Origin: Enterobacteriaceae bacterium LSJC7
GTDB lineage: Bacteria > Pseudomonadota > Gammaproteobacteria > Enterobacterales > Enterobacteriaceae
Assembly: GCA_000302695.1 (NCBI GenBank)
Contig: AMFN01000001.1
Span: forward strand, 1 to 64,000
Length of the DNA: 64,000 nt
Direction of reading: 5' to 3'
Shown here piece by piece: positions 46,893-56,855 of this stretch. The notes beneath the pieces were generated by a model that had not been told where the DNA came from, did no database searches, and worked only from the letters and a program-made list of their open reading frames with translations. The position numbers and the translations under genes were made by a program. Every line of letters begins with the position of its first letter. Position 1 is the stretch's first letter.

Positions 46893-47351
46893 ATGAGCGA
46901 AAAATACGTCGTCACCTGGGACATGTTGCAGATTCACGCCCGCAAACTCGCAAGCCGCCTGCTGCCCGCTGAGCAGTGGAAGGGCATCATCGCGGTCAGC
47001 CGCGGCGGGCTGGTCCCGGCGGCGCTGCTGGCGCGTGAACTGGGTATTCGCCACGTCGACACCGTTTGTATCTCCAGCTACGACCATGACAATCAGCGTG
47101 AAATGAAAGTGATTAAGCGCGCAGAAGGTGATGGTGAAGGCTTTATCGTGGTTGATGACCTCGTGGATACCGGCGGTACTGCCGTGGCTATTCGTGAAAT
47201 GTATCCGAAGGCGCGTTTTGTGACGATTTTCGCCAAACCGGCAGGTCAGCCGCTGGTGGACGATTATGAAATCGACATTGCGCAAAACACCTGGATTGAG
47301 CAGCCGTGGGATATGGGCGTTGCGTTTGTGCCGCCACTCTCGGGCCGTTAA
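46893..47351 (+). CDS. gpt: Xanthine-guanine phosphoribosyltransferase
   Basis: Gpt salvages guanine, xanthine and hypoxanthine with PRPP. The PRPP-binding motif is [14 protein letters not shown] near residue 85, and [17 protein letters not shown] is typical. The length, 152 residues, is that of E. coli Gpt. Confidence 0.97.
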   Translation: MSEKYVVTWDMLQIHARKLASRLLPAEQWKGIIAVSRGGLVPAALLARELGIRHVDTVCISSYDHDNQREMKVIKRAEGDGEGFIVVDDLVDTGGTAVAIREMYPKARFVTIFAKPAGQPLVDDYEIDIAQNTWIEQPWDMGVAFVPPLSGR

Positions 47352-47370
47352 TTGACCAGAATCATAATAA

Positions 47371-47400
47371 AACGCCCGGCTTGCCGGGCGTTTGTTTTTT
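47371..47400 (+). terminator. Intrinsic terminator of gpt
   Basis: AACGCCCGGC-TT-GCCGGGCGTT is followed by TGTTTTTT. Confidence 0.88.
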
Positions 47401-47459
47401 GTTGTCGCGCATCCGGCTACAATCACACACAGTGATTTTTTCGATTGACGGAGCGTTTG

Positions 47460-48707
47460 ATGTCGCAGAAAAACCTGAGCGAAACGTTGTTCAAGCCCCG
47501 CTTTAAACACCCCGAAACCTCCACGCTGGTGCGCCGTTCGCGCCACTATAAAGCCTCAGCCGTGCAGTCGGCGCTTGATGGTGCCACCGTGGCGCACTGG
47601 TATCGCCTGATTAACCGTCTGCTCTGGACCTGGCGTGGGATCCCTGCGCTGGAAATCCTTGAGGTCCAGTCACGTATTGCCGCCAGCAAGGCCGAGCGCA
47701 CCCATGATGATATTTTTGACACGGTGGTTGGTTATCGCAGCGGTAACTGGATATTTGAGTGGTCGAAGCAGGCGATGGACTGGCAGCAGAGCGCCAGCCA
47801 GCAGCAGGATGAGGTGCTGTGCGGCAAGCAGTGGCTGATGGCGGCAAACCTCTACAGCATCGCCGCGTATCCGCACCTTAAAGGCGATGAGCTGGCAGAC
47901 CAGGCTCAGGTGCTGGCTAACCGAGCCTATGAAGAGGCGGCGCTGAGGCTTTCTGGCGGGTTACGTAAGCTGGAGTTCCCTGTAGCGGGCAGCGGGACCA
48001 TTACTGGCTTTCTGCATATGCCAAAAGGGGTGGAAGGTCCGTTGCCCACGGTACTGTTGTGCGGCGGGCTTGATGCATTGCAAAGCGATTATTACCGCCT
48101 GTTTGAGCACTATTTTGCGCCAGCGGGACTGGCCATGCTGACTATTGATATGCCTTCTGTCGGCTTTTCTGCAAAGTGGAAACTCACTCAGGACTCCAGC
48201 CGGCTGCACCAGCATGTGCTTAAAGCGCTGCCGGATATACCCTGGATTGATCACACGCGTGTCGCGGCGTTTGGTTTTCGCTTTGGTGCCAATGTGGCGG
48301 TACGGCTGGCCTATCTTGAGTCGCAGCGTCTAAAGGGCGTGGCCTGTATCGGGCCGGTGGTACATGCGTTGCTCAGTGACACAGCGCGCCAGCGCAGTGT
48401 GCCTGAGATGTACATCGACGTGCTGGCAAGCCGCCTGGGGATGCAGGATGCCTCGGATGCTGCCCTTGGCATTGAGCTGAACCGCTATTCACTTAAAACT
48501 CAGGGGTTGCTGGGCCGCCGCTGCCCGACGCCGCTGCTCTCTGCCTACTGGCCAAACGATCCCTTTAGCCCGGAGGAGGAGTCGCGGCTGATAACCTCGT
48601 CCTCAGCCGACAGTAAACTGGTGGAGATCCCGTTTCGGCCGCTGAACCAGAGCTTTGATCGGGCGCTTACGGAGATTACTGGCTGGTTGTCTAAGCGGTT
48701 ACGCTGA
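47460..48707 (+). CDS. frsA: Esterase FrsA (fermentation-respiration switch protein)
   Basis: This 415-residue alpha/beta hydrolase-like protein (414 in E. coli) was reported to bind unphosphorylated enzyme IIA-Glc and to affect respiration. [34 protein letters not shown] and [14 protein letters not shown] (in place of a GxSxG elbow) match the family. The start at 47460 fits E. coli; an upstream GTG-type extension does not. Confidence 0.95.
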   Translation: MSQKNLSETLFKPRFKHPETSTLVRRSRHYKASAVQSALDGATVAHWYRLINRLLWTWRGIPALEILEVQSRIAASKAERTHDDIFDTVVGYRSGNWIFEWSKQAMDWQQSASQQQDEVLCGKQWLMAANLYSIAAYPHLKGDELADQAQVLANRAYEEAALRLSGGLRKLEFPVAGSGTITGFLHMPKGVEGPLPTVLLCGGLDALQSDYYRLFEHYFAPAGLAMLTIDMPSVGFSAKWKLTQDSSRLHQHVLKALPDIPWIDHTRVAAFGFRFGANVAVRLAYLESQRLKGVACIGPVVHALLSDTARQRSVPEMYIDVLASRLGMQDASDAALGIELNRYSLKTQGLLGRRCPTPLLSAYWPNDPFSPEEESRLITSSSADSKLVEIPFRPLNQSFDRALTEITGWLSKRLR

Positions 48708-48811
48708 CGAAGAAATGCGATTTATGTTGCGAAATTGTTGGCTTTAAGCATCAGATATTGCTTAATTTTGCATGTTCGTTAACACTGGGTGTTCACTAAC
48801 AGGAGATCGCA

Positions 48812-49210
48812 ATGACGTTACCGAGTGGATACCCCAAAGGCCGCCTGACCAAAAAGTTTGCAGCGCTTGGCCCTTATATTCGTGAAGACAAGTGCGACGA
48901 AAATCGATTCTTTTTCGACTGTCTTGCTGTGTGTGTCAATGTAAAACCTGCACCTGAAAAACGTGAGTTCTGGGGATGGTGGATGGAACTGGCGCCGCAG
49001 GAAAAGCGCTTTCATTATACGTGGCAGTTTGGTCTGTTTGATAAAGACGGCATCTGGCAACCTGTCGACTTTAAAGACAAGGCAGTCGAAGAGCAGGTGA
49101 CCCAGACGTTGCGCAATTTTCACGAGCGGCTGGAGACGCTGCTGACCTCGCTTAATTTTGAGTTGCTACCTGCCGACGGTGTAGAGCAGCCGGTTAAACG
49201 CCGCGCCTGA
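48812..49210 (+). CDS. crl: Sigma factor-binding protein Crl
   Basis: Crl binds sigma-S and favours its assembly with core RNA polymerase, affecting curli and stationary-phase genes. The 132-residue sequence has [28 protein letters not shown] and [13 protein letters not shown], closely matching E. coli Crl (133). The ATG follows AGGAG. Confidence 0.96.
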   Translation: MTLPSGYPKGRLTKKFAALGPYIREDKCDENRFFFDCLAVCVNVKPAPEKREFWGWWMELAPQEKRFHYTWQFGLFDKDGIWQPVDFKDKAVEEQVTQTLRNFHERLETLLTSLNFELLPADGVEQPVKRRA

Positions 49211-49216
49211 ATGAAA

Positions 49217-49246
49217 AACGCCAGCCTGCGGCTGGCGTTTGTTTTT
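49217..49246. terminator. Terminator between crl and phoE
   Basis: AACGCCAGCC-TGC-GGCTGGCGTT is followed by TGTTTTTT and has AAAA on its left, so it can serve both convergent genes. Confidence 0.85.
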
Positions 49247-49257
49247 TCTGGCATGAA

Positions 49258-50352
49258 TCAGAACTGATAAGTCAGGCCCGTTGCCACTACGTTATCCGCG
49301 TTCACACCCAGCGGGTTCTTGCTGTTAATCAGGTTGATTTTATAGTCCACAAACGCTGACATGTTCTTGTTGAAATAATAGGTCGCTGCAACATCCACAT
49401 ATTTCACCAGGTCGGCACTGCCCACGCCTTCAATCTTTTTGCCTTTTGACTGTACATAACCCAGTGACGGGCGCAGACCGTTATTGAACTGATACTGAGC
49501 AACTGCTTCGAAGGTCTGCATTTTATTGGCAAAACCGTTAACACTGGTGTTCACGCCATCAATCGTGGCGGTGCCTGAAATGGGCGTCATATTGCGGGTT
49601 TCAGCATACACCGCACCCAGATAGAGGCTGTTGGCTGAGTATTTCAGGCCGGTAGCCCAGGCTTCGGCTTTGTCGCCACGGCCCCAGCTTTGTGCTTTTT
49701 GACCGGCTGTGCGGCCTGCTGCGGCGTAGGTTGCGCCAACGCTAATGCCTGTGTCGCCAAAATCATAGCTCACGGCTGCGCCTGCGCCGTCACCGTTTTG
49801 TCTGCTGACAGCGCGCCCGTCGTTCTCGTTTTTACCCTGGTACTGTACGGCCACGTTAAGGCCATCCACCAGGCCGAAGAAATCACGGTTACGGTACGTT
49901 GCCACGCCGTTGGTGCGCCCGGTCATGAAGTTATCGGTACGCGTCCAGCCATCGCCGCCAAATTCCGGGAAAACATCAGTCCAGGCTTCTACGTCGTAGA
50001 GCACGCCGTAGTTGCGACCGTAGTCAAAAGAGCCGTAGTCACCGACTTTCAGCCCGGCAAAGGCCATGCGGCTTCTGGCCGAACCGTCGTTCTCGCTGCG
50101 GTTGCCGGTCATCTGGTATTCCCACTGACCGTAGCCCGTAAGCAAGTCATTAATCTGAGTTTCGCCTTTAAAGCCCAGGCGGATATAAGTCTGGTCGCCA
50201 TCAACCGACTGATTATCGCTGATATAACGCATCGCTTTTACGCGACCGTAGAGATCCAGTTTGTTGGCGTTTTTGTTATAGATTTCCGCTGCGTGTGCCG
50301 TGGTGGTCAAAAACGTGCTCGCCACCAGTAATGCCAGAGTGATTTTTTTCAT
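49258..50352 (-). CDS. phoE: Outer membrane porin PhoE
   Basis: This 16-stranded trimeric general porin has 364 residues, about a dozen more than E. coli PhoE. The signal peptide [21 protein letters not shown] is followed by [15 protein letters not shown]; loop 3 carries PEFGGDG, and the protein ends TGLTYQF with the terminal Phe. Position between crl and proBA and Pho boxes upstream support phoE rather than ompC or ompF. The extra length is in surface loops, including [14 protein letters not shown] near residue 270. Confidence 0.92.
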   Translation of the reverse strand: MKKITLALLVASTFLTTTAHAAEIYNKNANKLDLYGRVKAMRYISDNQSVDGDQTYIRLGFKGETQINDLLTGYGQWEYQMTGNRSENDGSARSRMAFAGLKVGDYGSFDYGRNYGVLYDVEAWTDVFPEFGGDGWTRTDNFMTGRTNGVATYRNRDFFGLVDGLNVAVQYQGKNENDGRAVSRQNGDGAGAAVSYDFGDTGISVGATYAAAGRTAGQKAQSWGRGDKAEAWATGLKYSANSLYLGAVYAETRNMTPISGTATIDGVNTSVNGFANKMQTFEAVAQYQFNNGLRPSLGYVQSKGKKIEGVGSADLVKYVDVAATYYFNKNMSAFVDYKINLINSKNPLGVNADNVVATGLTYQF

Positions 50353-50438
50353 TTTGTTTCCTGCCAGGAATATTGTATGTGCTCATCATCAGGACGTAAC
50401 GTCCAGCCAACCTGCAGGAAGCGTTTTAACGGCGGTAT

Positions 50439-50456
50439 GTGAAAGTTTTATGACGC
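50439..50456 (-). promoter_or_regulatory. Pho box oriented toward phoE
   Basis: On the minus strand GCGTCATAAAACTTTCAC matches the PhoB consensus CTGTCATAWAWCTGTCAY at 15 of 18 positions, about 87 bases upstream of the phoE start codon. Confidence 0.75.
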
Positions 50457-50493
50457 AGTGAAAAAAAATTTAATTAAATGTAATTTTCTGGAA

Positions 50494-50511
50494 TTGCCAT
50501 AAATCTGTCAT
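50494..50511 (+). promoter_or_regulatory. Pho box oriented toward proB
   Basis: TTGCCATAAATCTGTCAT matches the PhoB consensus at 16 of 18 positions. It faces away from phoE, so it is either an upstream auxiliary site for phoE or acts on the proB side. Confidence 0.7.
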
Positions 50512-50542
50512 ATTGCGCCGCTACGCTTGTCGGTTTTTTTCT

Positions 50543-50563
50543 CGCGGAAAAGCCTTTTCCGCG
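50543..50563. repeat. 21-bp palindrome in the proB leader
   Basis: CGCGGAAAAG-C-CTTTTCCGCG is a perfect inverted repeat with a one-base centre, 80 bases before proB. It could be a protein-binding site; the loop is too short for a stable perfect hairpin. Confidence 0.55.
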
Positions 50564-50642
50564 CTACCTGTTGGCAAGGCGGTCCACTCCTGTTACAACA
50601 TTCGGTGTTTCTTCTTTTTCTTTTTTAAACGGCAAAAACATC

Positions 50643-51746
50643 ATGAGTGACAGCCAGACGCTGGTGGTAAAACTCGGCACCAGTGTGCTTACCGGCGGTT
50701 CACGCCGCCTCAACCGCGCCCATATTGTGGAGCTGGTGCGCCAGTGCGCCCATCTGCATGCAGCCGGGCACCGCATCATCATCGTCACGTCTGGCGCGAT
50801 TGCTGCCGGACGCGAGCATCTGGGGTATCCCGAGCTACCGGCGACCATTGCCTCTAAACAGCTGCTGGCGGCGGTTGGGCAAAGCCGCCTGATTCAGCTG
50901 TGGGAGCAGCTGTTTTCCATTTACGGCATTCATATCGGGCAGATGCTACTGACCCGTGCTGACATGGAAGACCGTGAGCGGTTCCTTAACGCCCGCGACA
51001 CCCTGCGTGCCTTGCTGGATAACCGCATCGTGCCCGTCATTAACGAAAACGACGCGGTGGCGACGGCAGAAATCAAAGTCGGCGATAACGACAACCTGTC
51101 CGCGCTGGCCGCGATACTCGGCGGGGCAGATAAACTGCTGCTGCTGACCGATCAGCAGGGGCTATTCACCGCCGATCCGCGCCACAACCCGCATGCCGAG
51201 CTGATCAAAGATGTGCACGGCATTGACGATGCACTGCGCGCGGTGGCAGGCGACAGTGTTTCAGGCCTGGGCACGGGCGGTATGAGCACTAAACTTCAGG
51301 CCGCCGATGTTGCCTGCCGTGCCGGTGTTGATGTCATTATCGCGGCGGGTAGCCGCCCGGGCGTGATTGAGGATGTGATGGAAGGTCTGACGGTAGGGAC
51401 GCGCTTTCACGCCCAGCAGTCACCGCTGGAAAATCGCAAGCGCTGGATCTTCGGCGCACCGCCTGCCGGCGAAGTGACCGTTGATGACGGTGCATTAGCC
51501 GCCATCCTTGAGCGCGGCAGTTCGTTGCTGCCAACCGGTATCCGTGGCGTTGACGGCAATTTCTCTCGCGGGGAAGTTATCCGCATTCGCAGCCTGCAAG
51601 GGCGCGATATCGCCCACGGCGTGTGCCGCTACAACAGCGATGCGCTCAGGCGCATTGCCGGTCATCATTCCCAGCAGATTGATGCCATTCTCGGCTATGA
51701 GTACGGCCCGGTTGCGGTACATCGCGATGACATGATTGTGAGCTAA
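50643..51746 (+). CDS. proB: Glutamate 5-kinase
   Basis: ProB phosphorylates glutamate in the first step of proline synthesis. The 367-residue protein has an amino-acid kinase domain ([41 protein letters not shown]) and a C-terminal PUA domain (about 275-367). Start [12 protein letters not shown] at 50643 gives the E. coli length. No strong ribosome site is visible. proA follows after ten bases. Confidence 0.97.
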   Translation: MSDSQTLVVKLGTSVLTGGSRRLNRAHIVELVRQCAHLHAAGHRIIIVTSGAIAAGREHLGYPELPATIASKQLLAAVGQSRLIQLWEQLFSIYGIHIGQMLLTRADMEDRERFLNARDTLRALLDNRIVPVINENDAVATAEIKVGDNDNLSALAAILGGADKLLLLTDQQGLFTADPRHNPHAELIKDVHGIDDALRAVAGDSVSGLGTGGMSTKLQAADVACRAGVDVIIAAGSRPGVIEDVMEGLTVGTRFHAQQSPLENRKRWIFGAPPAGEVTVDDGALAAILERGSSLLPTGIRGVDGNFSRGEVIRIRSLQGRDIAHGVCRYNSDALRRIAGHHSQQIDAILGYEYGPVAVHRDDMIVS

Positions 51747-51756
51747 GGAGCGGACA

Positions 51757-53010
51757 ATGCTGGAACAAATGGGGAAGGCGGCAAAGGCGGCCTCTTATCA
51801 GCTGGCTGGCCTGAGCAGCAAAGAGAAAAACCACGTGCTTACACAGATTGCCGACAATCTTGAAGCGCGTGCGGATGTCATTCTGAAGGCAAACGAAGAA
51901 GACCTGGCACAGGCGCGCCAGGACGGTCTGAGTGAGGCGCTGCTCGACAGGCTGGCGCTGACGCCTGCACGACTAAAAGCGATTGCCGACGACGTGCGCC
52001 AGGTGTGTAACCTGGCTGACCCGGTCGGGCAGGTGATTGATGGCGGTTTACTCGACAGTGGTTTGCGCCTTGAGCGCCGTCGCGTGCCGTTGGGGGTAGT
52101 CGGCGTGATTTACGAGGCACGCCCGAACGTGACCGTTGACGTGGCATCGCTGTGTCTGAAGACCGGTAATGCGGTGATTCTGCGCGGGGGTAAAGAGACT
52201 TATCGCACCAACGCCGCAACGGTAAAAGTGATTCAGCAGGCGCTGGAAGCCTGTGGGTTACCGGCCGGGGCTGTGCAGGCCATTGAAAGCCCGGATCGCG
52301 CGCTGGTGAGCGAAATGCTGCGCATGGATAAGTACATCGACATGCTGATTCCGCGCGGTGGCGCGGGCCTGCACAAGCTGTGCCGCGAGCAGTCAACCAT
52401 TCCGGTCATCACCGGTGGTATTGGCGTGTGCCATATCTTTGTGGATGAGAGCATGGAAACGGCTCCGGCGCTGAAGGTGATTGTGAATGCCAAAACCCAG
52501 CGCCCCAGCACCTGCAACACGGTAGAAACGCTGCTGGTGCATGCCAGCAAGGCGGCAGAGTTCCTGCCTGCGCTGGGCTGCCAGATGGCGCAAAGCGGCG
52601 TGACGCTGCATGCCGATAGCGCGGCACAGACGCTGCTGGCAGACAGCCCGGCAAAAGTGGAGGCGTTACAGCCGCAGACGCTGGATGACGAATTTCTGTC
52701 GCTCGATCTTAACGTGGTGCTGGTGGCCGATATCGACGCGGCTATTGCCCATATACGCGCCCACGGCACTCAGCATTCCGATGCTATCCTCACGCGTGAT
52801 ATGCGCAATGCACAGCGCTTTGTCAACGAAGTGGACTCCTCGGCTGTCTATGTGAATGCCTCCACGCGCTTTACCGACGGTGGTCAGTTTGGTCTGGGCG
52901 CGGAAGTGGCAGTCAGTACCCAGAAGCTGCACGCCCGTGGCCCAATGGGGCTGGAAGCGCTGACCACCTACAAGTGGGTGGGTTTCGGCGACGATACGAT
53001 TCGTGCCTGA
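51757..53010 (+). CDS. proA: Glutamate-5-semialdehyde dehydrogenase
   Basis: ProA reduces gamma-glutamyl phosphate to glutamate semialdehyde with NADPH. The 417-residue protein has [21 protein letters not shown] and the catalytic Cys in [15 protein letters not shown] near residue 255. Length is identical to E. coli. The start follows AAGGAG. Confidence 0.97.
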   Translation: MLEQMGKAAKAASYQLAGLSSKEKNHVLTQIADNLEARADVILKANEEDLAQARQDGLSEALLDRLALTPARLKAIADDVRQVCNLADPVGQVIDGGLLDSGLRLERRRVPLGVVGVIYEARPNVTVDVASLCLKTGNAVILRGGKETYRTNAATVKVIQQALEACGLPAGAVQAIESPDRALVSEMLRMDKYIDMLIPRGGAGLHKLCREQSTIPVITGGIGVCHIFVDESMETAPALKVIVNAKTQRPSTCNTVETLLVHASKAAEFLPALGCQMAQSGVTLHADSAAQTLLADSPAKVEALQPQTLDDEFLSLDLNVVLVADIDAAIAHIRAHGTQHSDAILTRDMRNAQRFVNEVDSSAVYVNASTRFTDGGQFGLGAEVAVSTQKLHARGPMGLEALTTYKWVGFGDDTIRA

Positions 53011-53045
53011 ATAATCTGAAGATGATGTAAAAACCAGCAGTCGAT

Positions 53046-53080
53046 GCGCGGGGGAGTTGACGCCTCCCGCGCTTTTTTTT
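53046..53080 (+). terminator. Intrinsic terminator of proBA
   Basis: GCGCGGGGGAG and CCTCCCGCGC pair with one bulge around TTGACG, followed by eight T. Confidence 0.87.
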
Positions 53081-53120
53081 ACCCTTTACGCCGTGCTCAG
53101 GTTCCTGTGCACGTCTTAAA

Positions 53121-53196
53121 GCCGATATAGCTCAGTTGGTAGAGCAGCGCATTCGTAATGCGAAGGTCGTAGGTTCGACTCCTATTATCGGCACCA
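53121..53196 (+). tRNA. thrW: tRNA-Thr (CGT)
   Basis: A 76-base tRNA with encoded CCA and CGT anticodon in ATTCGTAAT, directly after proA like thrW of E. coli, where prophage CP4-6 integrates. Its 3' part is repeated at 55756-55800, marking it as the attachment site of the prophage remnant. Confidence 0.97.
53151..53196 (+). repeat. Left attachment site (attL) within thrW
   Basis: The 33 bases from 53151 to 53183 are identical to 55756-55788. Similarity continues, with one substitution and one deletion, to the CCA end. Confidence 0.85.
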
Positions 53197-53210
53197 TTAA
53201 AATCAATTAG

Positions 53211-53770
53211 TTACTTAGCTTTTAGATACACAACATTCTCTCCTTGTGCCGTATTTGTGACATTGCGGCCTATAATCGCATCTATTTTACTAGCGTGTTC
53301 TGTCAGGTGACCTGCTGACAGATGCGCGTATCGCTGAACTATTTCGAGAGTTTCCCAACCACCCATCTCCTTCAGCGCCAGAAGAGATACTCCTGACTGA
53401 ACCAGCCAACTTGCCCACGTGTGCCTCAAATCATGGAATCGGAAATTGCTAATGCCAGCCCGCTTTAGCGCCCCTTTCCATGCCTTGTTACTGTCAGTGC
53501 GCATTTTTCTGATTGCTGGCGTTTTTGTCCCATCATTGCGCGATGCCGCTTTGGTGTGTACAAATACCCAGCGCTTGTGCAGCCCTTGCTGTTTCCGCAA
53601 TATCTCACACGCAGTTTCATTAAGGGGAACTCCGATAGCGTTACCAGCTTTTGTCTCGTCCGGGTGCATCCATGCCACGCGCTTATCTAAGTCAACTTGC
53701 GACCATTCAAGGTCGGTGACGTTTGATCGGCGCAGTCCGGTAGTAATAGCGAACATGACAACAGGTAAGC
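53211..53770 (-). pseudogene. Tyrosine recombinase (phage integrase), N-terminally truncated
   Basis: This open frame holds about 185 codons of the C-terminal catalytic domain. Arg is in [14 protein letters not shown], the HxxR box in [15 protein letters not shown] and the nucleophile Tyr in [10 protein letters not shown]. The first Met is internal to the family; similarity seems to continue a few codons further and is then lost, with a stop at 53778-53780. A full P22-type integrase is close to 390 residues, so the N-terminal half is missing. It reads toward thrW, as expected for int at attL. Confidence 0.85.
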
Positions 53771-54366
53771 ACGGCGCCTATCATGCAATGTCTCAGCTAA
53801 CTGGCAATCCTGAATTAGCTGTTTTGCCATCAACAAATAATTCATATTTCTATGCTGATAATGCTTCAATATTAACAGTGAATAATTTTACGTGCGACAT
53901 GAGTAATGTATCAAATTTTGGAAATACATTCCTTTGCACGACAAGAGATTCAAACTCTAAAATTATATTTTTCAACACAAAAATTTATTTTGGAAGTTCG
54001 CGCCTTGTGCATCCGTTGAACGAATACTGGAGCAATATAGAAGCTATCAACGACCCATTCTTTTCAGGTTATCTTATGCCTGATGGCACAGGAAGCACTT
54101 ATCTTGGGTGGGGAACATCGATTCAGTTAGACTATTCATCAGTATCGTTATCATCAGATGGCACTGCCACGATAACGCCACCACCAGGATTTAGGATCCT
54201 CTCATCCGAGACTTACCTTGTGACGTCAACAGCATCTCAGGCTCAGAATGGGGCAGTAACAATCAAAAGCAAGGCGTCAGATGGGTCATCTCTAACATTT
54301 CAGACAGGCCAGGCCTCGTCTGCGTACGCAATTTATTACCGAATGACGCTGAAAATCATCAGGTAG
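53755..54366 (+). pseudogene. Phage tail spike/fibre protein, 3' remnant
   Basis: About 200 codons encode a Ser/Thr/Asn-rich, beta-type sequence (FYADNASILTVNNFTCDMSN, then GTATITPPPGFRIL and ending YYRMTLKIIR). It resembles the C-terminal part of phage tail spikes or fibres. The frame remains open upstream only because it runs antisense to the integrase fragment; the natural 5' end is absent. The identification is by composition and context, so moderate. Confidence 0.55.
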
Positions 54367-54373
54367 TTAGTTA

Positions 54374-54401
54374 TTGTGGAGTTTTGTCACGCTGTTATAA
54401 T
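54374..54401 (+). promoter_or_regulatory. Candidate sigma-70 promoter of the acyltransferase gene
   Basis: TTGTGG and TATAAT are spaced by 16 bases. The expected start of transcription falls at about 54408, on the first in-frame ATG. Confidence 0.45.
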
Positions 54402-54407
54402 CAGGGT

Positions 54408-55544
54408 ATGTTCGTAATATCTGGTGATATAGTGCAAAACTCCACAACAACACGGCTAGATAGCATACAATTTTTGCGCGGTGCGGCGGCTTTGCTAGTA
54501 ATCGCTTTCCACTTTCGACAGTATCTTAATAATGTTTACACTCAAAAAGATTTGGGTGATTTGCTATTTGGGTTAGGCGAGGTTGGAGTAGATATATTTT
54601 TCGTTATTAGCGGATTTATAATTACTTACTCTACCGCTAATAAAGATAAAAATTCTCCGCTAGAATTTTCCATTAAGAGGTTTTTTAGACTCTATCCAGT
54701 CTTTATTATAACGCTGACGTTTCTAATTTATTTTGATTTCACATATAATTCAACAATAACGCAGCTTGTAAAAAGTTATTTACTTATTCCAAATGATTAT
54801 AATTTTATAGGACCTTGGTATGGTTATAATATTAACCTTCCAGCATGGACATTAACGTATGAAGTTCTTTTTTATTCTATCTTTCTGGTAGCTCTTTCTA
54901 TAAATCATAAATATAGGTCGATTATATCCTGCTTGTTAATTGTTGTAATATGTTGTTCAGCGCAGTTGTATTTCAGAGGGTATTTGCAAATAGATGCTAT
55001 AACCAGAGATGACGGTGGGGATGCGTTTGTTAGAAATTTCACTTTCATTTCTAACCCGATTATCTATGACTTTATTTACGGCATGTTAATTGCTGAAGTA
55101 TTTATGAGAGTTAAATACTCTTTACTTACCAAAAGGAGTGTTCAGGTTTTATTAGTATGCTCATTTTGGCTTTCGCTAGCTTTCATTATATCAGGATGGA
55201 ACAGAGGTGCCGGAGCAGATAGATGGGGGTTATTCTCTTTTGTGCTTGTTGGCTCCTTAGTGCTAATAACCAAAGTCAGGGACATCAGGTTTTCTTCATT
55301 CTGGATATTGATGGGGGAGATGTCATATTCACTGTATATCAACCATATGATTGTTAAAAAATTATCAGGTATATATCTTCGTGATTTTGGAATCTATCAG
55401 GGTAATGGTGGAGTACCACTTTTTATTATTCTAATGATACTAACGTTCATAATTTCATACATCACTTACAACTTCATAGAAAAACCTTGCGTAAGGATTG
55501 GGCATAGTTTATCTGAAAAGATTCGCGCTCGCATGGTTGCGTAG
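54408..55544 (+). CDS. Acyltransferase family 3 membrane protein, likely O-antigen acetylase
   Basis: This integral membrane acyltransferase has about 378 residues and ten membrane segments. Family marks are SIQFLRGAAALLVIAFHF with the catalytic-type His near the first helix, VGVDIFFVISGFIITYS, FFRLYPVF and SYSLYINHMI near the C-terminus. Such enzymes in Sf6- and SfX-type phages O-acetylate O-antigen and change serotype. The start could be ATG 54408 or GTG 54432; neither has a strong ribosome site. Low GC and location inside the phage remnant indicate transfer. Confidence 0.85.
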   Translation: MFVISGDIVQNSTTTRLDSIQFLRGAAALLVIAFHFRQYLNNVYTQKDLGDLLFGLGEVGVDIFFVISGFIITYSTANKDKNSPLEFSIKRFFRLYPVFIITLTFLIYFDFTYNSTITQLVKSYLLIPNDYNFIGPWYGYNINLPAWTLTYEVLFYSIFLVALSINHKYRSIISCLLIVVICCSAQLYFRGYLQIDAITRDDGGDAFVRNFTFISNPIIYDFIYGMLIAEVFMRVKYSLLTKRSVQVLLVCSFWLSLAFIISGWNRGAGADRWGLFSFVLVGSLVLITKVRDIRFSSFWILMGEMSYSLYINHMIVKKLSGIYLRDFGIYQGNGGVPLFIILMILTFIISYITYNFIEKPCVRIGHSLSEKIRARMVA

Positions 55545-55755
55545 TGCGCGCGTGAGGCAGTGAGACAAAAATGGGCATAAAAATCATTGTGCCGGCTTGC
55601 ATGGCTTTGTGTGTTTTCACAGCATGTGGCGTGTGCCATTTTTGTGACACGCATTGGCAGTTACATTACAGCAACTTTCTGTTTGTGCCATCAACAATGC
55701 CTGAGTGAATGCGGTCAATGATAGCCAAAACAGATAGTTAAGCGTGGTGCTTCTG

Positions 55756-55800
55756 ATTCGTAATGCGAAGGTCGTAGGTTCGACTCCTGTTATCGCACCA
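55756..55800 (+). repeat. Right attachment site (attR), thrW 3'-end duplicate
   Basis: The copy begins ATTCGTAATGCGAAGG and ends ATCGCACCA. It carries one substitution and lacks one G of the acceptor stem relative to thrW, so it is not a functional tRNA. The 211 bases between the acyltransferase stop and this site show no convincing gene. Confidence 0.85.
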
Positions 55801-56126
55801 TTTTAACCTTCCCCCCAGGTTTACAGCAATCCATCAAAGCATGTCTTAAGCGTCTTGAAGTGCGTTTCGTTTTTTCCACTGTCAGCAGAGCGCAATCTGA
55901 ATCACGTCACTCAAGCACGACGTGTTCAATGCCAGAAGCGTTCCTTTTCTATCGACATTATCAGACCTGCTATATTTCAAACACGCCAGTATTTGGTTTG
56001 ATTTGGAGGCTCATCCCCGTCCAGCCACAGATACGAAATATAAACCAGCGTTACGCAACAATGCACAAAGCGTGCAAATAAGCGTGGCGACTCATCACCA
56101 GGACCGGCAAATATAGCGAGAAGCGT
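55801..56126. other. Gap between attR and the fimbrial operon, no gene recognised
   Basis: This 326-base stretch has only short open frames (longest about 73 codons) without recognisable similarity. It may be decayed sequence. The convergent fimbrial operon ends at 56127. Confidence 0.6.
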
Positions 56127-56855
56127 TTATCTATCCAAAGGAACGGTTTTCTCTATTGAAGCACCGTCTTCATTCAAATATCGATACCGGATTTTACCCT
56201 CTTTAAGCGTCGCGTTAGCGGCTTCTAATGGGTAACGCTTCTCGCTGAACGCTCTTGTCATCATATCCATCTGCGAGAGCGCGCTTTGCTCTACGGTATC
56301 GTTGACAAGCGCAATCGAGGTAAAAGAGATATTCAACGGTGTAGGATTATTAACGGCAATTGCCCATCCGCTATTATCTTGTACCAGCCTGAAGGTCAGC
56401 TGATTCACAACATCCTTCAGGGTGGCGGTAATAGACTTAGGGCGCCAGAACAACTTAAGCTGAGTATTCATCGCCAGCGTCAGACGTGATTGCTGAGATT
56501 GTTTATCGGTCACTGGCGGGATCTCATAAAGATTGAGCCAGAAGACAGATTCCCGGTCCGACGGGAGCGTATCCTGGTTGTAAATAATACGTAACCCTTG
56601 CCTCTCGCCCGGCGAAAGGCGAAAAACTGCCGGCAATACCACAAACGGGGCCAGGTTAGATTCAGGATCGCCCTCGCCATTATCGACCCAGCTTTGAACA
56701 ATGACGGGATAGCTATTGGTATTGGCCAGCATAAGGCTGACTTCGCGATGGTCTTGCGGGTAAATTACGCGCGTCGCAGCGGCCATAATGCCTGCGCGAA
56801 GTGGCGCGGCAAACAGCAAACATAAAAACGCAATTGCAGCCCGTTTCTTCATCAT
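56127..56855 (-). CDS. Periplasmic fimbrial chaperone (second), StbE-like
   Basis: This PapD-type chaperone of 242 residues has a signal peptide (AAIAFLCLLFAAPLRAG), the N-terminal strand ATRVIYPQDHREVSLMLAN with the subunit-binding Arg, the hydrophobic G1 zone, and SVFWLNLYEIPP. It ends the operon and overlaps the adhesin stop by four bases. The Salmonella stb operon also has a second chaperone as its last gene. Confidence 0.85.
   Translation of the reverse strand: MMKKRAAIAFLCLLFAAPLRAGIMAAATRVIYPQDHREVSLMLANTNSYPVIVQSWVDNGEGDPESNLAPFVVLPAVFRLSPGERQGLRIIYNQDTLPSDRESVFWLNLYEIPPVTDKQSQQSRLTLAMNTQLKLFWRPKSITATLKDVVNQLTFRLVQDNSGWAIAVNNPTPLNISFTSIALVNDTVEQSALSQMDMMTRAFSEKRYPLEAANATLKEGKIRYRYLNEDGASIEKTVPLDR

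Larger units (their letters stand above)
53151..55800. mobile_element. Prophage remnant integrated in thrW
   Basis: The att repeat encloses 2.6 kb holding the C-terminal part of an integrase, the 3' end of a tail protein gene and an acyltransferase gene. In P22/Sf6-type phages the prophage has int at one end and tail-spike plus serotype-conversion genes at the other. A single internal deletion of such a prophage would give exactly this structure. The interior is more AT-rich than the flanks from about 53.8 kb. Confidence 0.8.

Noticed and set aside
55571-55708. A 45-codon frame (MGIKIIVPACMALCVFTACG...) between the acyltransferase and attR with a lipobox-like Cys.
   Set aside because: No good ribosome site, Cys-rich and compositionally odd, and overlapping an inverted repeat; not enough to call a gene.
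55860-56116. Overlapping short frames of 64-73 codons right of attR.
   Set aside because: No recognisable similarity or ribosome site; probably chance frames in decayed sequence.
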